Below are positions 28,170 through 36,988 of a stretch of DNA of 64,000 nt, in pieces. Below the pieces are notes generated by a model. The model saw only the letters and a list, made by a program, of their open reading frames with translations. It was not told the origin of the DNA and did no database searches. The DNA is from Nocardioides sediminis. Lineage in GTDB: Bacteria; Actinomycetota; Actinomycetes; Propionibacteriales; Nocardioidaceae. The first letter of the stretch is position 1, and each line of letters begins with the position of its first letter. The DNA is taken from NCBI RefSeq assembly GCF_003047295.1, contig NZ_PZYZ01000002.1:248001-312000 (forward strand), in the 5' to 3' direction. The position numbers were made by a program, and so were the translations under genes.

Positions 28170-29132
28170 GTGAGTGCGAGCGAGAGCGCCCCGCAGGTCG
28201 TGGTCGTCGGCGCGGGCCTGGCCGGGGTGGCGTGCGCCCGCGAGGTGCGGGCGGCCGGGCTGGCGGTGCGGGTGCTCGACCGCGGGCACCGGCCCGGGGG
28301 ACGGATGGCCTCGCGGCGCCTGTGGGACCGCCACGTCGACCTCGGGGCGTCGTACCTCACGACGTCGGACGAGGACTTCCTCGCCGTCGTGGAGCACTGG
28401 CGCGAGCGCGGCCTGGCCCACCCGTGGACCGACACCTTCTGCGCGCTCGGCGACCGCGGCGCGCGGGCCACGAGCGGACCGGTGCGCTGGGGGGCGCCGG
28501 GGGGCCTGCGCTCCCTCGTCGAGGACCTCGCGGCCGACCTCGAGGTCGAGCGGTACGACGTCGTGGACGTCGACGAGCTCGAGGGCGCGGCCGTCGTGCT
28601 GGCCATGCCCGACCCCCAGGCCCGGCGTCTCGTCACCGACGGGCACCCCCTCGCGGAGCACCTCGACCGCGACTTCGAGGCCGTGCTGGCGCTGGCCGCC
28701 ACCTGGCCCGGGAGGACCTGGGACGACGTCAGCCCGACCGGGCGCTTCGACGGCGCCTTCGTCGACGACGACCCGGTCGTGGCGTGGATCGCCGACGACG
28801 GGCGGCGCCGCGGCGACGACGCCCCGGTGCTCGTCGCCCACTCCACGCCGGGCTTCGCCGCACGGCACCTCGACGACCCTGTCGCCGCGGCCCCGGAGAT
28901 GGTCGCGACGCTCCGCTCCCTGATGTCGCTGCCGGAGCCGGCGGACGTGCACGTCCACCGGTGGACCTTCGCCAGGCCCGTGGGGGAGCGGAGCGCCACC
29001 CACGCCCTCGTCGACGGGCCGGCCGGGCTCGTCGGCGCGTGCGGGGACGGGTGGGGAGCCTCGCCGAAGGTCGAGACCGCGTGGCTGTCGGGTCGCGACC
29101 TCGGGCGGGCGATCGCGCACCGGCTGTCGTGA
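28170..29132 (+). CDS. FAD-dependent oxidoreductase (renalase-like)
   Basis: 320 residues from GTG 28170. The N-terminal FAD motif 'VVVVGAGLAGVACAREV' (residues ~10-26) is followed by 'RPGGRMASRRL' and 'VDLGASYLT', as in renalase-type amine-oxidase relatives. The end carries 'GLVGACGDGWGASPKVETAWLSGRDL', the C-terminal FAD-contact region. Substrate unknown; some family members oxidise reduced NAD(P) isomers. Third gene of the 26505-29132 unit. Confidence 0.85.
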   Translation: MSASESAPQVVVVGAGLAGVACAREVRAAGLAVRVLDRGHRPGGRMASRRLWDRHVDLGASYLTTSDEDFLAVVEHWRERGLAHPWTDTFCALGDRGARATSGPVRWGAPGGLRSLVEDLAADLEVERYDVVDVDELEGAAVVLAMPDPQARRLVTDGHPLAEHLDRDFEAVLALAATWPGRTWDDVSPTGRFDGAFVDDDPVVAWIADDGRRRGDDAPVLVAHSTPGFAARHLDDPVAAAPEMVATLRSLMSLPEPADVHVHRWTFARPVGERSATHALVDGPAGLVGACGDGWGASPKVETAWLSGRDLGRAIAHRLS

Positions 29133-29188
29133 GCGAGGGCGTGGTGCGATCCCTACCTCGCCGACGACCGACGGGCTAGCGTGGAGGC

Positions 29189-29428
29189 GTGCGTCGCGGC
29201 CGACGAGTCGATTCCCTCACGGACGTCCCGTGGCCGGCGAGCGAGCAGCTCCGCCGGCGGGAGCGCCGCTACTTCCTGCTCATGGGCGTGTGCCTCGCCC
29301 TGATCCTGCTCGCCTGGACCTGGGTGCGCCTCTGGTCCACCCCTCTGGCCGTGGCGATGTCGGCCGTGGCCGCCCTCATCCCGCCGATCGCCTCGTTCGT
29401 CGGGAGCAACGGCTTCCGGGGCGGCTGA
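29189..29428 (+). CDS. DUF3099 small membrane protein
   Basis: 79 residues: 'SLTDVPWP' and 'LRRRERRYFLLMGVCLALIL' followed by a second hydrophobic stretch and 'IPPIASFVGSN', the DUF3099 pattern found in actinobacteria. Two transmembrane helices, function unknown. A TAGCGT box lies 6 nt before the GTG start, so the transcript is probably leaderless. Confidence 0.88.
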   Translation: MRRGRRVDSLTDVPWPASEQLRRRERRYFLLMGVCLALILLAWTWVRLWSTPLAVAMSAVAALIPPIASFVGSNGFRGG

Positions 29429-29492
29429 TGGATCCTGGCCCTTGCCCGCCGGGACGCCCCGCCCGACGATGGGGACGGACAGGAGACAGCGC

Positions 29493-30329
29493 ATGAGCAT
29501 CGGCATCGGCCCCCCCGACCCGGACCACAAGGACCCCGATCGCTACAACAGCGCCGGGAAGCTGAGGTCGGCCGTCTACGAGGCCGAGATGGCGCGCCTG
29601 CAGGAGCAGCTGGTGCTGCTCCAGTACTGGATCCAGACCCAGGGCCTCAAGGTGCTGGTGATCTTCGAGGGGAGGGGGTCGGCCGGCAAGGGCGGGGTGA
29701 TCCAGCGGATCACCGAGCGGACCAGCCCCCGCACCGTGCGGATCGTGGCGCTGCCGAAGCCGACGGACCGCGAGCGCACGCAGTGGTACTTCCAGCGCTA
29801 CGTCAAGCACCTGCCGGCGGCCGGGGAGATGGTGCTGTTCGACCGCAGCTGGTACAACCGCTCGAACGTCGAGTGGGTGATGGGCTTCTGCACCGAGGCC
29901 GAGCACGAGGAGTTCCTCCGCAGCTGTCCCGAGTTCGAGCGGATGCTCGTCCGGTCGGGGATCGTGCTGCTGAAGTACTGGTTCTCCGTCGGCGCCGAGG
30001 AGCAGAAGCGGCGCTTCGAGGCCCGCAACGCCGAGCCCCTCAAGCGGTGGAAGCTCTCGGAGATGGACCTCGCGGAGCGCGAGCTCTACCACCAGTACTC
30101 GGTGGCGAAGGACACGACCTTCCGCTACACCGACATCAAGCAGGCTCCCTGGTACGTCGTCCCGTCGGACGACAAGCGGGCGGCTCGGCTCAACTGCATC
30201 ACCCACCTGCTCTCCCAGTTCGACTACGAGGACGTCGCGCCGCCCGTGGTCGAGCTCCCCGAGGTGGCCGAGCACCACTACCTCCGTCCGCCGATGCACG
30301 AGCAGACGTTCGTGCCGCAGGTCTGGTAG
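29493..30329 (+). CDS. ppk2: polyphosphate kinase 2
   Basis: 278 residues. Walker A-like 'VIFEGRGSAGKGGVIQRI' (about 54-71), lid region 'LPKPTDRERTQWYFQRY', Walker B 'VLFDRSWYNRS' and 'DDKRAARLNCITHLL' at the end define a single-domain PPK2. It transfers phosphate between polyphosphate and nucleotides; which nucleotide cannot be read from sequence. ATG 29493 has AGGAG at 29481-29485; an upstream in-frame start at 29442 lacks one. The YbdK-like gene follows 4 bp after the stop. Confidence 0.94.
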   Translation: MSIGIGPPDPDHKDPDRYNSAGKLRSAVYEAEMARLQEQLVLLQYWIQTQGLKVLVIFEGRGSAGKGGVIQRITERTSPRTVRIVALPKPTDRERTQWYFQRYVKHLPAAGEMVLFDRSWYNRSNVEWVMGFCTEAEHEEFLRSCPEFERMLVRSGIVLLKYWFSVGAEEQKRRFEARNAEPLKRWKLSEMDLAERELYHQYSVAKDTTFRYTDIKQAPWYVVPSDDKRAARLNCITHLLSQFDYEDVAPPVVELPEVAEHHYLRPPMHEQTFVPQVW

Positions 30330-30332
30330 CGG

Positions 30333-31439
30333 GTGGCGACCGGCGTCGTGCCGCCGTTCCGCCCGGGTGGCGACTTCACGGTGGGCGTGGAGGAGGAGCT
30401 GATGCTCGTCGACGGCGCCGGCGAGCTGCTCGGGCACCACGGCGTCAAGGTGGTCGCGTCCCTCGGTCGCTCCACCCCGTCCGGCGCCCGCGTGACCGGC
30501 GAGGTCTACGCCGACCAGGTCGAGCTCAACACCCCCGCCTGCGCCGGGGCGGAGGCCGTCGTGGCCTCCCTGCGCGGGCTGCGCGACGGGGTGGTGGCAC
30601 AGGGCGCCCGCCCGATGGCCGTCGCGGTCCACCCGTCGGCACCGTTGGGGGGCGCGTGCTTCGTGCCGTCCCCGCGCTACGACGCGATCATCGCCGAGTA
30701 CGCCGGCCTCCTGAGGACGCCCACAGCGGCCCTGCAGGTGCACGTGGGCCTGCCCGACACCGAGACGTTGGTGCGCGCCTACCGGGGCCTGCGCCACCGA
30801 CTCCCGCTGCTGCGCGCCCTGGCGGCCGGCTCGCCGTACTGGCACGGCGTCGACTCCGGCCTCGCCTCGGCGCGCGCGGCGATCCTGCGGTCCTACCCCC
30901 GGACGACGGTCGCGCCGCTGCTGCGCTCCTGGGAGGAGTACGTCGAGCGCACCGAGTCGCTGGTGGCCGCGGCCGAGCTGGCGGACCACACCTACGTCTG
31001 GTGGGACCTGCGACCCCGGCCCGAGCTGGGCACCCTGGAGGTGCGGGTGATGGACGCGCAGCCCTCGCTCGCGCGGGTCGCCGGGCTGACCGCGCTGGTG
31101 CAGGGCATGGCGCGACGCGCCGTGGAGGATCCTGACCCCGAGGACCTGAGCGACGACGTCGTCGGCGTCAACGACCACCGGGCGGCCCGCGAGGGCCTCG
31201 ACCCGCGGGTCGTGGACGTGGACGGGTCGGTCCGGCCGCTGCGGGTGGTCGCCGGGCAGGCGCTCGCCGAGGCACGGGAGGTGCTGGCCGGCGACGGGCT
31301 CGACGCGCCCCTCGAGGTCGTCGAGGAGATGCTCCGGCAGCCGGGGGAGCCCGCCCGGCAGCGGGCGGTCCTCGCAACGGGCGGCATGCCGGCGCTGCTG
31401 GCCGACCTGGTGGCGCGGACCGTCGACCTGGACGGCTGA
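30333..31439 (+). CDS. YbdK-type carboxylate-amine ligase (glutamate--cysteine ligase 2 family)
   Basis: 368 residues with the GCS2 signature: 'FTVGVEEELMLVD' at the N-terminus (catalytic Glu cluster), 'EVYADQVELNT', 'ALQVHVGLPD', 'GSPYWHGVDSGLAS' and 'ELGTLEVRVMDAQPS'. The family ligates glutamate and cysteine weakly; true substrates are uncertain. The GTG start follows the ppk2 stop by 3 bp, an operon. Confidence 0.9.
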   Translation: MATGVVPPFRPGGDFTVGVEEELMLVDGAGELLGHHGVKVVASLGRSTPSGARVTGEVYADQVELNTPACAGAEAVVASLRGLRDGVVAQGARPMAVAVHPSAPLGGACFVPSPRYDAIIAEYAGLLRTPTAALQVHVGLPDTETLVRAYRGLRHRLPLLRALAAGSPYWHGVDSGLASARAAILRSYPRTTVAPLLRSWEEYVERTESLVAAAELADHTYVWWDLRPRPELGTLEVRVMDAQPSLARVAGLTALVQGMARRAVEDPDPEDLSDDVVGVNDHRAAREGLDPRVVDVDGSVRPLRVVAGQALAEAREVLAGDGLDAPLEVVEEMLRQPGEPARQRAVLATGGMPALLADLVARTVDLDG

Positions 31440-31476
31440 CCGACAACCAACCGCCGCTCCGGGCTGTCACACCCGC

Positions 31477-32925
31477 GTGAGACACACCCACCGCCTCGGG
31501 CTGCCGGCCCTCGTGATCCTGCTCGTGACGACCGGGTTGGCCGCGACCTGGGCGGCGTCTCGCCACGACGACCCGCGGCCCAACGTCGTGCTCATCACGG
31601 CCGACGACATGACCGCCGTCGAGCTGCGCTGGATGCCCCGGACCCGCCGGCTGCTGGGGCGGGAGGGCGTCACGTTCGGGAACATGGTCGCGCCGCACCC
31701 CAACTGCTGCCCGTCCCGGGCGCAGGTCCTGACGGGCCAGTACGCCCACAACAACGGCGTCCGCACCAACTCCCCGCCGTGGGGCGGCCACCAGGGCCTC
31801 AACCGGGCCAACACCCTGCCGGTGTGGCTGCAGCGGGCCGGCTACACCACCGGTTTCATCGGCAAGTACCTGCACGGCTACGACGAGCGCGACGGCACGG
31901 AGCCCGGCTGGGACCGCTGGCGCCCGATCATCGGCACCCTGTCGGACTACCGGGCCTTCCTGCAGTACGACGACGGCGAGCTGCGCCGCTTCGGCCCGGA
32001 GGCCTACCACACCGACGTGGTCGCGCAGCAGTCCCGTGAGCTCGTCCGCTCCTTCGCCGCCGACGACGAGCCGTTCTTCCTCTGGTCGAGCTTCCTGGCC
32101 CCGCACGGCACCTGCCAGGGCAACCCCGAGCCCGACTGCTCCGGCCCGCCACCTGCCGCCGACCGGCACGCGGGCGTCCTGGGCGGCGTCCGGCTGCCGG
32201 TCCTGGACTCGCCGTCGTTCAACGCTCCCGGCGTCGGAGCGCGCCGGGCCGGGAAGCGGGTCTCCCCGTCAGCGGCCCAGGGGCTCTTCACCCAGCGCAT
32301 CCGTGCCCTGGCCGCCCTGGACGAGGCCGTCGCCGGGATCGTCACGGAGCTGCGCCGCGCGGGCGAGCTCGACGACACGGTGCTGATGTTCACCTCCGAC
32401 AACGGATACCTCTTCGGCGAGCACCGGCTGGTCGGCAAGAACGTGCCCTACGAGGAGGCGGTGCGGGTGCCGCTGCTCGTGCGCGGTCCGGGCATCCCGG
32501 CGGGGGATCGCCGGTCGCAGACGGTCGCGATGATCGACCTCGCCCCGACCGTCGCCCGCCTCGCCCACGCTCGGCCGCTGCGTCGTACCGACGGGATCGA
32601 CTTCCTGCCGTACGCCGTCGCCGACCGGCCGCAGGCCGACCGGGCCCTCCTCCTCCAGGCCGGCTCGAAGGGCAGGGTGAAGGCGCGGGCGTGGAAGTTC
32701 CGGGCCGTGCGGACCGACCGCTACACCCTGGTCCGGTGGAAGGTGCCCAAGCGGCGGGAGCTCTTCGACCGTCGCCGGGACCCCTTCCAGCTCACGAACG
32801 TGCACGGTGACCCGCGCTACCGCCACGTCCGCAAGCGGCTGACGCGGCACCTGCGGAAGCTGGAGGACTGCCGCTCGCAGGGGTGCCGGCGACCGGTGTC
32901 CGAGCTGCCGAGACCGCTGCACTGA
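31477..32925 (+). CDS. secreted or membrane-anchored sulfatase
   Basis: 482 residues. The N-terminal hydrophobic segment (9-27) is a signal or anchor. The metal Asp pair D43/D44 lies in 'ITADDM', and the type I sulfatase motif C77-C-P-S-R81 ('PNCCPSRAQVLTGQY') shows the Cys converted to formylglycine by a maturase. 'FTSDNGYLFGEH' supplies further metal ligands. It hydrolyses sulfate esters; the substrate is unknown. GTG start at 31477. The end is Arg/Lys-rich ('RKRLTRHLRKLEDC'). Confidence 0.92.
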   Translation: MRHTHRLGLPALVILLVTTGLAATWAASRHDDPRPNVVLITADDMTAVELRWMPRTRRLLGREGVTFGNMVAPHPNCCPSRAQVLTGQYAHNNGVRTNSPPWGGHQGLNRANTLPVWLQRAGYTTGFIGKYLHGYDERDGTEPGWDRWRPIIGTLSDYRAFLQYDDGELRRFGPEAYHTDVVAQQSRELVRSFAADDEPFFLWSSFLAPHGTCQGNPEPDCSGPPPAADRHAGVLGGVRLPVLDSPSFNAPGVGARRAGKRVSPSAAQGLFTQRIRALAALDEAVAGIVTELRRAGELDDTVLMFTSDNGYLFGEHRLVGKNVPYEEAVRVPLLVRGPGIPAGDRRSQTVAMIDLAPTVARLAHARPLRRTDGIDFLPYAVADRPQADRALLLQAGSKGRVKARAWKFRAVRTDRYTLVRWKVPKRRELFDRRRDPFQLTNVHGDPRYRHVRKRLTRHLRKLEDCRSQGCRRPVSELPRPLH

Positions 32926-32964
32926 GGCGCCGCGCGTGCTGACGGCGCTGCTACGGTCCCCGGC

Positions 32965-33714
32965 ATGTCGGTGAGCGCTCGGGCAGCATCGTTCGGGCTG
33001 GTCGCCGAGGACTACCACCGGTGGCGTCCGTCGTACCCTCCGGCGGCCGTCGACTGGCTGGCGCCGTCGCCGCCCGCGCACGTCGCGGACCTCGGGGCGG
33101 GCACGGGCAAGCTCACCGAGCTGCTGGCGGCCCGCGGGCTGCGTGTCGACGCCGTGGAGCACGACCCGCGGATGCTCGAGGTCCTGGGCCGGCACGTCCC
33201 CGGCGCGCGGCTGCACGTCTCGGACGCCTCGTCCATCCCGCTCGAGGACGGGTCGCTGGACGCCGTGCTGGTGGCGGACGCGTGGCACTGGTTCGACCCC
33301 GAGCCCACCGTCGCGGAGGTACGCCGCGTGCTGCGGCCGGGCGGGTGGCTGGGCCTGGTGTGGAACGTCGTGGCGACACCCGTCGAGCCGTGGGAGCTCG
33401 CGCTCGCCGACGACTCGCAGGAGTACGACCGGGCCAGGAAGGCCGGCACCGAGGGGCTCAGCCGGCGGCTGTCCTACCTCCCCTCGGACGAGCTCGCCTT
33501 CACGCAGGTCGAGTGGGAGTGGGAGGTCACGCCGGACCAGTGGGCGTCGTTCTCCGCCACCACGTCCATGGCGATCGCGATGTCGCCGCGGGAGCGGGCC
33601 GACGCGCTCTCTCGCACGCGCGCGCAGCTCCAGCAGGTCTGCGACGACCTCGGCAGGGACGCTGTGCCGATCCGGCACGTCGCCAGCTGCGTGCGCTGGA
33701 CGCCGGCCCGCTGA
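32965..33714 (+). CDS. class I SAM-dependent methyltransferase
   Basis: 249 residues. 'AASFGLVAEDYHRWRPSYP' and motif I 'HVADLGAGTGKLTELLA' (about 35-51), the acidic loop 'VDAVEHDPRML', 'DASSIPLEDGSLDAVLVADAWHWFD' and 'VRRVLRPGGWLGLVWN' form the UbiE/Methyltransf_11 type. Substrate unknown. A TACGGT box lies 7 nt before the ATG, again suggesting a leaderless mRNA. Confidence 0.92.
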   Translation: MSVSARAASFGLVAEDYHRWRPSYPPAAVDWLAPSPPAHVADLGAGTGKLTELLAARGLRVDAVEHDPRMLEVLGRHVPGARLHVSDASSIPLEDGSLDAVLVADAWHWFDPEPTVAEVRRVLRPGGWLGLVWNVVATPVEPWELALADDSQEYDRARKAGTEGLSRRLSYLPSDELAFTQVEWEWEVTPDQWASFSATTSMAIAMSPRERADALSRTRAQLQQVCDDLGRDAVPIRHVASCVRWTPAR

Positions 33715-33715
33715 G

Positions 33716-33940
33716 CTAGCGGCGCCGGAACTCCGAGCGCAGGCCGCGCTCGAGCTGCCACAGCCCGGCCAGGAAGAACACCAGCCCCACGACACCCGCC
33801 GCCGGGTCGGCGGTCAGGGAGACCGAGGCGAGCCCGATCCCGAGGAGGACCAGCGCGACGCCGGTGAGGATCGAGTAGCACCCGGGACTGATCACGCCCT
33901 TCGACAGCAGGGCGGCGGCAAGGGCGCGGACGGTGTTCAT
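33716..33940 (-). CDS. small two-helix membrane protein
   Basis: 74 residues from ATG 33940: a short basic N-terminus, two hydrophobic helices (about 19-38 and 43-60) and a basic tail 'LRSEFRRR'. No known family recognised. It converges on the methyltransferase gene with a 1-bp gap. The frame is open to 34021, but that would run into the DUF2087 gene. Confidence 0.65.
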   Translation of the reverse strand: MNTVRALAAALLSKGVISPGCYSILTGVALVLLGIGLASVSLTADPAAGVVGLVFFLAGLWQLERGLRSEFRRR

Positions 33941-33984
33941 GGTGGATGGGGACGCTAGCGCCCGCCGCCGACCCGCGCAGTGGA

Positions 33985-34443
33985 TCAGCCGGTGCCGGCC
34001 ATGAACCCCGGGAGCCAGCACGCCTCCCAGGCCGGGATCTCCTGCAGCTCGTGCGGAGCCCTGGTGGGCGCCTGCCCGCAGACCCGGTAGCGGCCGTCGC
34101 CGCGCTCGAGGTAGAGGTAGTTCACCAGCTCGCGGCGCAGGTAGGCGAAGTCCTCGTGCACCCCGAGGAGCACCTCGTTGACCTCGCGCTCGGTGTAGAC
34201 CCGGCCGGGCCCGAAGCGGGTGAGCACCTCGAGCAGTGCGCCCGCCCTGGTCCGGCGCTTCGCCGGGACGTGCGCCAGCCGGCCGTCGGTGAAGAGCCTG
34301 GCGACGAGCCGTTCCTGCTCACGTCGCGCGGCCTCGTACGCCGGGTCCTCGAGCGCCGCCCGGGCGGCGGTGTAGGTCTCACCGGTCCGGGCCATCCGCG
34401 CGCGGACGACCTGCTTGAAGTCACGGTCCCTGGTCACTGTCAT
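33985..34443 (-). CDS. DUF2087 domain protein
   Basis: 152 residues from ATG 34443. The N-terminus 'RDFKQVVRARMARTGETYTAAR' is the helix also found at the start of many actinobacterial small regulators; the C-terminal half 'RVYTEREVNEVLLGVHEDFAYLRRELVNYLYLERGDGRY' is DUF2087, a winged-helix-like domain. Probably a DNA-binding or regulatory protein. The frame stays open to 34695 but the upstream part is Pro/Ala-rich and overlaps the divergent promoter region. Confidence 0.8.
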   Translation of the reverse strand: MTVTRDRDFKQVVRARMARTGETYTAARAALEDPAYEAARREQERLVARLFTDGRLAHVPAKRRTRAGALLEVLTRFGPGRVYTEREVNEVLLGVHEDFAYLRRELVNYLYLERGDGRYRVCGQAPTRAPHELQEIPAWEACWLPGFMAGTG

Positions 34444-34672
34444 CACCTCGCCTGCGTCGCGCCCCCAGTCCGCCGCCGCAGTGCGTGTAGCGACGAGTGC
34501 CATGTCAGTGATCGCCCGAGGATCTGCTCCCCTCCGCCGTGTCGCTCGGACTGGGGCCGATGCGTGGGCTGGGCGCTGGGTGGCGCCGCTTGCTGTCGAT
34601 CCTTCCACAGGCCGTGCAGGTGGCTCCACCGGATTCAGGGTCGGTGTCGGTGCCGGGTGCTTGGGTGGAGGC

Positions 34673-36106
34673 ATGGACCTGACCACCGACCTCACGGGGC
34701 TGACCGAGGGCGCCCTCCTCGATCACGCCGAGGCCGTGGCGCGCACCCAGCGCGAGTGCGAGGTCCAGACGCTGCGGATCGCCGTGCAGCACGCGGTGAC
34801 CAACAACCCCGACCGGCTCGACCCTGCCTTGACGAAGCTCCCCGGCCGCGAGCGGGCGAAGCGGTTCGGCGGCGTGGGGACACCGGACGTCGCGGAGTTC
34901 TGCTGCGCCGAGCTGGGGGCGCGGCTGGGCATCACCTCGTGGTCGGCCTTCTCCCTGATGGCCGACGCCCTCGACCTGGTGATCCGGCTGCCCCGGCTGT
35001 GGCGCCGTGTCGAGGCGCTCGAGGTCCGGGCTTCCTACGCCCGCTTCGTCGCGCGGCGCACCCGCGACCTGACGGTCGAGCAGGCGGCGTACGTCGACGC
35101 GCGCGTCGCCGAGTCCGCCGACGGCCGCATTCCGTGGTCCCGCTTCGAAGCGCTCGTGCTCGGCGCCGTCGCTGCGAGCGACCCGGAGGCCGCCGCCGCC
35201 CGGGAGGAGGAGCAGGCCCGCCGCCAGCTCGCCAACCCCACCCGTTCGACCGAGGACGGGGTGCGCGGGTTCTACGTCCGTGCGCCCTTCCACGTCGTCG
35301 CTCGGCTGGACGCGATCGTCACCCACCTCGCCCGCATCCTGGCCGACCTCGGCGACACCGACCCCGAGGACCACCGCCGCGTCAAGGCCGTCCTCGTGCT
35401 CACCGACCCGCGACGCGCGGCCGAGCTGATGACGACGTACGCCGCGTGGCGCGACCGCCCGGAGGATCCCGCAGGCCCGACCGATGAGCCGACCGAGGCA
35501 CCGGCCGACGAGCCCGACCGCACGGGTGAGCGGCCCGAGATCGACTGGGACGTTCTGATGCCGACCGTGGTGGTGATGCTCCACCTCTACGCAGGCGAGG
35601 ACGAGACCGGCGTCGCCCGGGTGGAGGGCTACGGCCCCGTCACCGAGGTCTGGCTGATGCAGCACCTCGGACCGCACGCCAGGTTCACCGTCCGGCCGGT
35701 CCTCGACATCGCCGGCCAGGCGCCGGTTGACGCCTACGAGATCCCCGACCGACATAGGCGGGCCGTGCATCTCATGACGCCGGCCGACACCTTCCCCTGG
35801 GGGTCCAGCACCTCCCGCACCCAGCAGATCGACCACACCGAGCCCTTCGGGCACGGTGCGGACCCACCCGCCGGGCAGTCGGGGATGGGCAACTACGGCC
35901 CGATGAGCCAGTTCCACCACCGGGTCAAGACCCACGGGGCGTGGGAGGTCCGGCAACCCTTCGCGGGCGTCTACGTCTGGCGTGACCCGCACGGCGCCCT
36001 CTACCTCGTCGACCACACCGGCACCCGCCGGCTCGGTGCGAACGCCGCGCCGTCCAGCCCGGCAGAGCTCGTGGTCAGCCGCGCACTGCTGGGGCTCGCG
36101 GCCTGA
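34673..36106 (+). CDS. DUF222 / HNH endonuclease family protein
   Basis: 477 residues. The DUF222 helical N-terminal domain (about 15-300; 'WRRVEALEVRASYARFVARRTRDLT') is followed by an acidic Pro/Glu linker and an HNH module: 'QIDHTEPFG' (Asp-His), 'GNYGPMSQFHHRVKTHGAWEV' (Asn, His-His, Lys-His). The upstream zinc-finger Cys often seen here is replaced by Gln/Thr ('RTQQID'). These multi-copy actinobacterial proteins (13E12-like) have no firm function; selfish DNA or nuclease roles are proposed. ATG at 34673 follows GGTGGAGGC. It abuts the broken acetyltransferase and foreign insert. Confidence 0.88.
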   Translation: MDLTTDLTGLTEGALLDHAEAVARTQRECEVQTLRIAVQHAVTNNPDRLDPALTKLPGRERAKRFGGVGTPDVAEFCCAELGARLGITSWSAFSLMADALDLVIRLPRLWRRVEALEVRASYARFVARRTRDLTVEQAAYVDARVAESADGRIPWSRFEALVLGAVAASDPEAAAAREEEQARRQLANPTRSTEDGVRGFYVRAPFHVVARLDAIVTHLARILADLGDTDPEDHRRVKAVLVLTDPRRAAELMTTYAAWRDRPEDPAGPTDEPTEAPADEPDRTGERPEIDWDVLMPTVVVMLHLYAGEDETGVARVEGYGPVTEVWLMQHLGPHARFTVRPVLDIAGQAPVDAYEIPDRHRRAVHLMTPADTFPWGSSTSRTQQIDHTEPFGHGADPPAGQSGMGNYGPMSQFHHRVKTHGAWEVRQPFAGVYVWRDPHGALYLVDHTGTRRLGANAAPSSPAELVVSRALLGLAA

Positions 36107-36306
36107 GGGCCGGCGCCAGCAACGTCGTCATGAAGACGCTGTTCGGGGCCGTAGGTGCCGAACGGCGAGCACGGCACGAAGCCTGCTCGGGCGTAGAGCG
36201 ACCGCGCCGGGGCAAAGAAGTCCATGCTGCCCGTCTCCAGCGAGACCCGGGAGACTCCGCGCGACGAGGCGTCCGTCTGCGGGTGGTCGAGAATCGCCGA
36301 GCGGAT
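36075..36306 (-). pseudogene. GNAT acetyltransferase, C-terminal remnant (frameshifted)
   Basis: On the minus strand, 'SAILDHPQTDASSRGVSRVS', 'LETGSMDFFAPARSLYARAG' and 'FVPCSPFGTYG' are the typical C-terminal half of a small GNAT acetyltransferase. The expected ending 'PNSVFM' is present but in another frame (36129-36143), so there is a frameshift near 36144-36150. In the restored frame the stop lies at 36075, overlapping the HNH gene end by 32 bp. The missing N-terminal half is 3.3 kb away at 39605-39862 in the same orientation. Confidence 0.85.
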
Positions 36307-36988
36307 GCTCAAGTCCGCCGGCCTAGTCGACCCCAGTCGAGCACCGATCGTGCTTGAGGACATCGGTCGCGGCTTCACGGCCGCCAACTCGGGAAGTTCG
36401 CGGCGCCCACCCGCCGGAGAGACGACCCCGTCGAGCTGGGCAGCCTTTCCCGCAGGCCGTGGTCTTCTCGGACGCCATTCGGGCGGGACGCAACCTCCTA
36501 GTTGCCAGTGGCACCCAACTCGTAGCAAAAGGGCACGTGGCGAGATTGATCCTGTCCCCGACGGGGTCGTGACCTCCAGTAAGCGCGTGTTCGGACAGAC
36601 GACGGTTCCGCTAGCGGATGCGAACTGCAACTAACGGCTTCGCGAGCTCCCACTGCGGCACATGCCGGTGCCCTGAACGCGACATCGCGCTCGCGCTATG
36701 AGACCTACCGGGCTTCGGCATCAATCACGTTGTAGTTCCTTCGCTCCTGAGTCGCGACGAGTCAAGTCCAGCGCGACGCCGGCGTCGGCACCCCGCGGGG
36801 TAATCCACGAAAAGTTGCCCTGCGCCGCAGCGACCCCGTGCCACCGCAGGTTGAGAGGTGTCGCGTAGTGGAACCAGAAGGCAGGGCAGCGAGAACTGCG
36901 TACTACCAACCTGGCGATGGTTTCGTCTTCCGGGAGGCCACAGCGCGTCTACTGCTGCTCACGAGGTAGTTCTAGGCGCCGCGCTCCC
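36307..36988. other. no intact gene seen
   Basis: All frames are short and compositionally poor. A minus-strand open frame at 36721-36909 (62 residues, with 'WFHYATPLNLRWHG') reads somewhat like protein but matches nothing I recognise. The stretch probably holds remnants within the insert. Confidence 0.5.

Noticed and set aside
36721..36909. Minus-strand open frame of 62 codons with 'WFHYATPLNLRWHG'
   Set aside because: No ribosome site, no neighbour context, and surrounded by decayed DNA; may be a remnant but cannot be supported.
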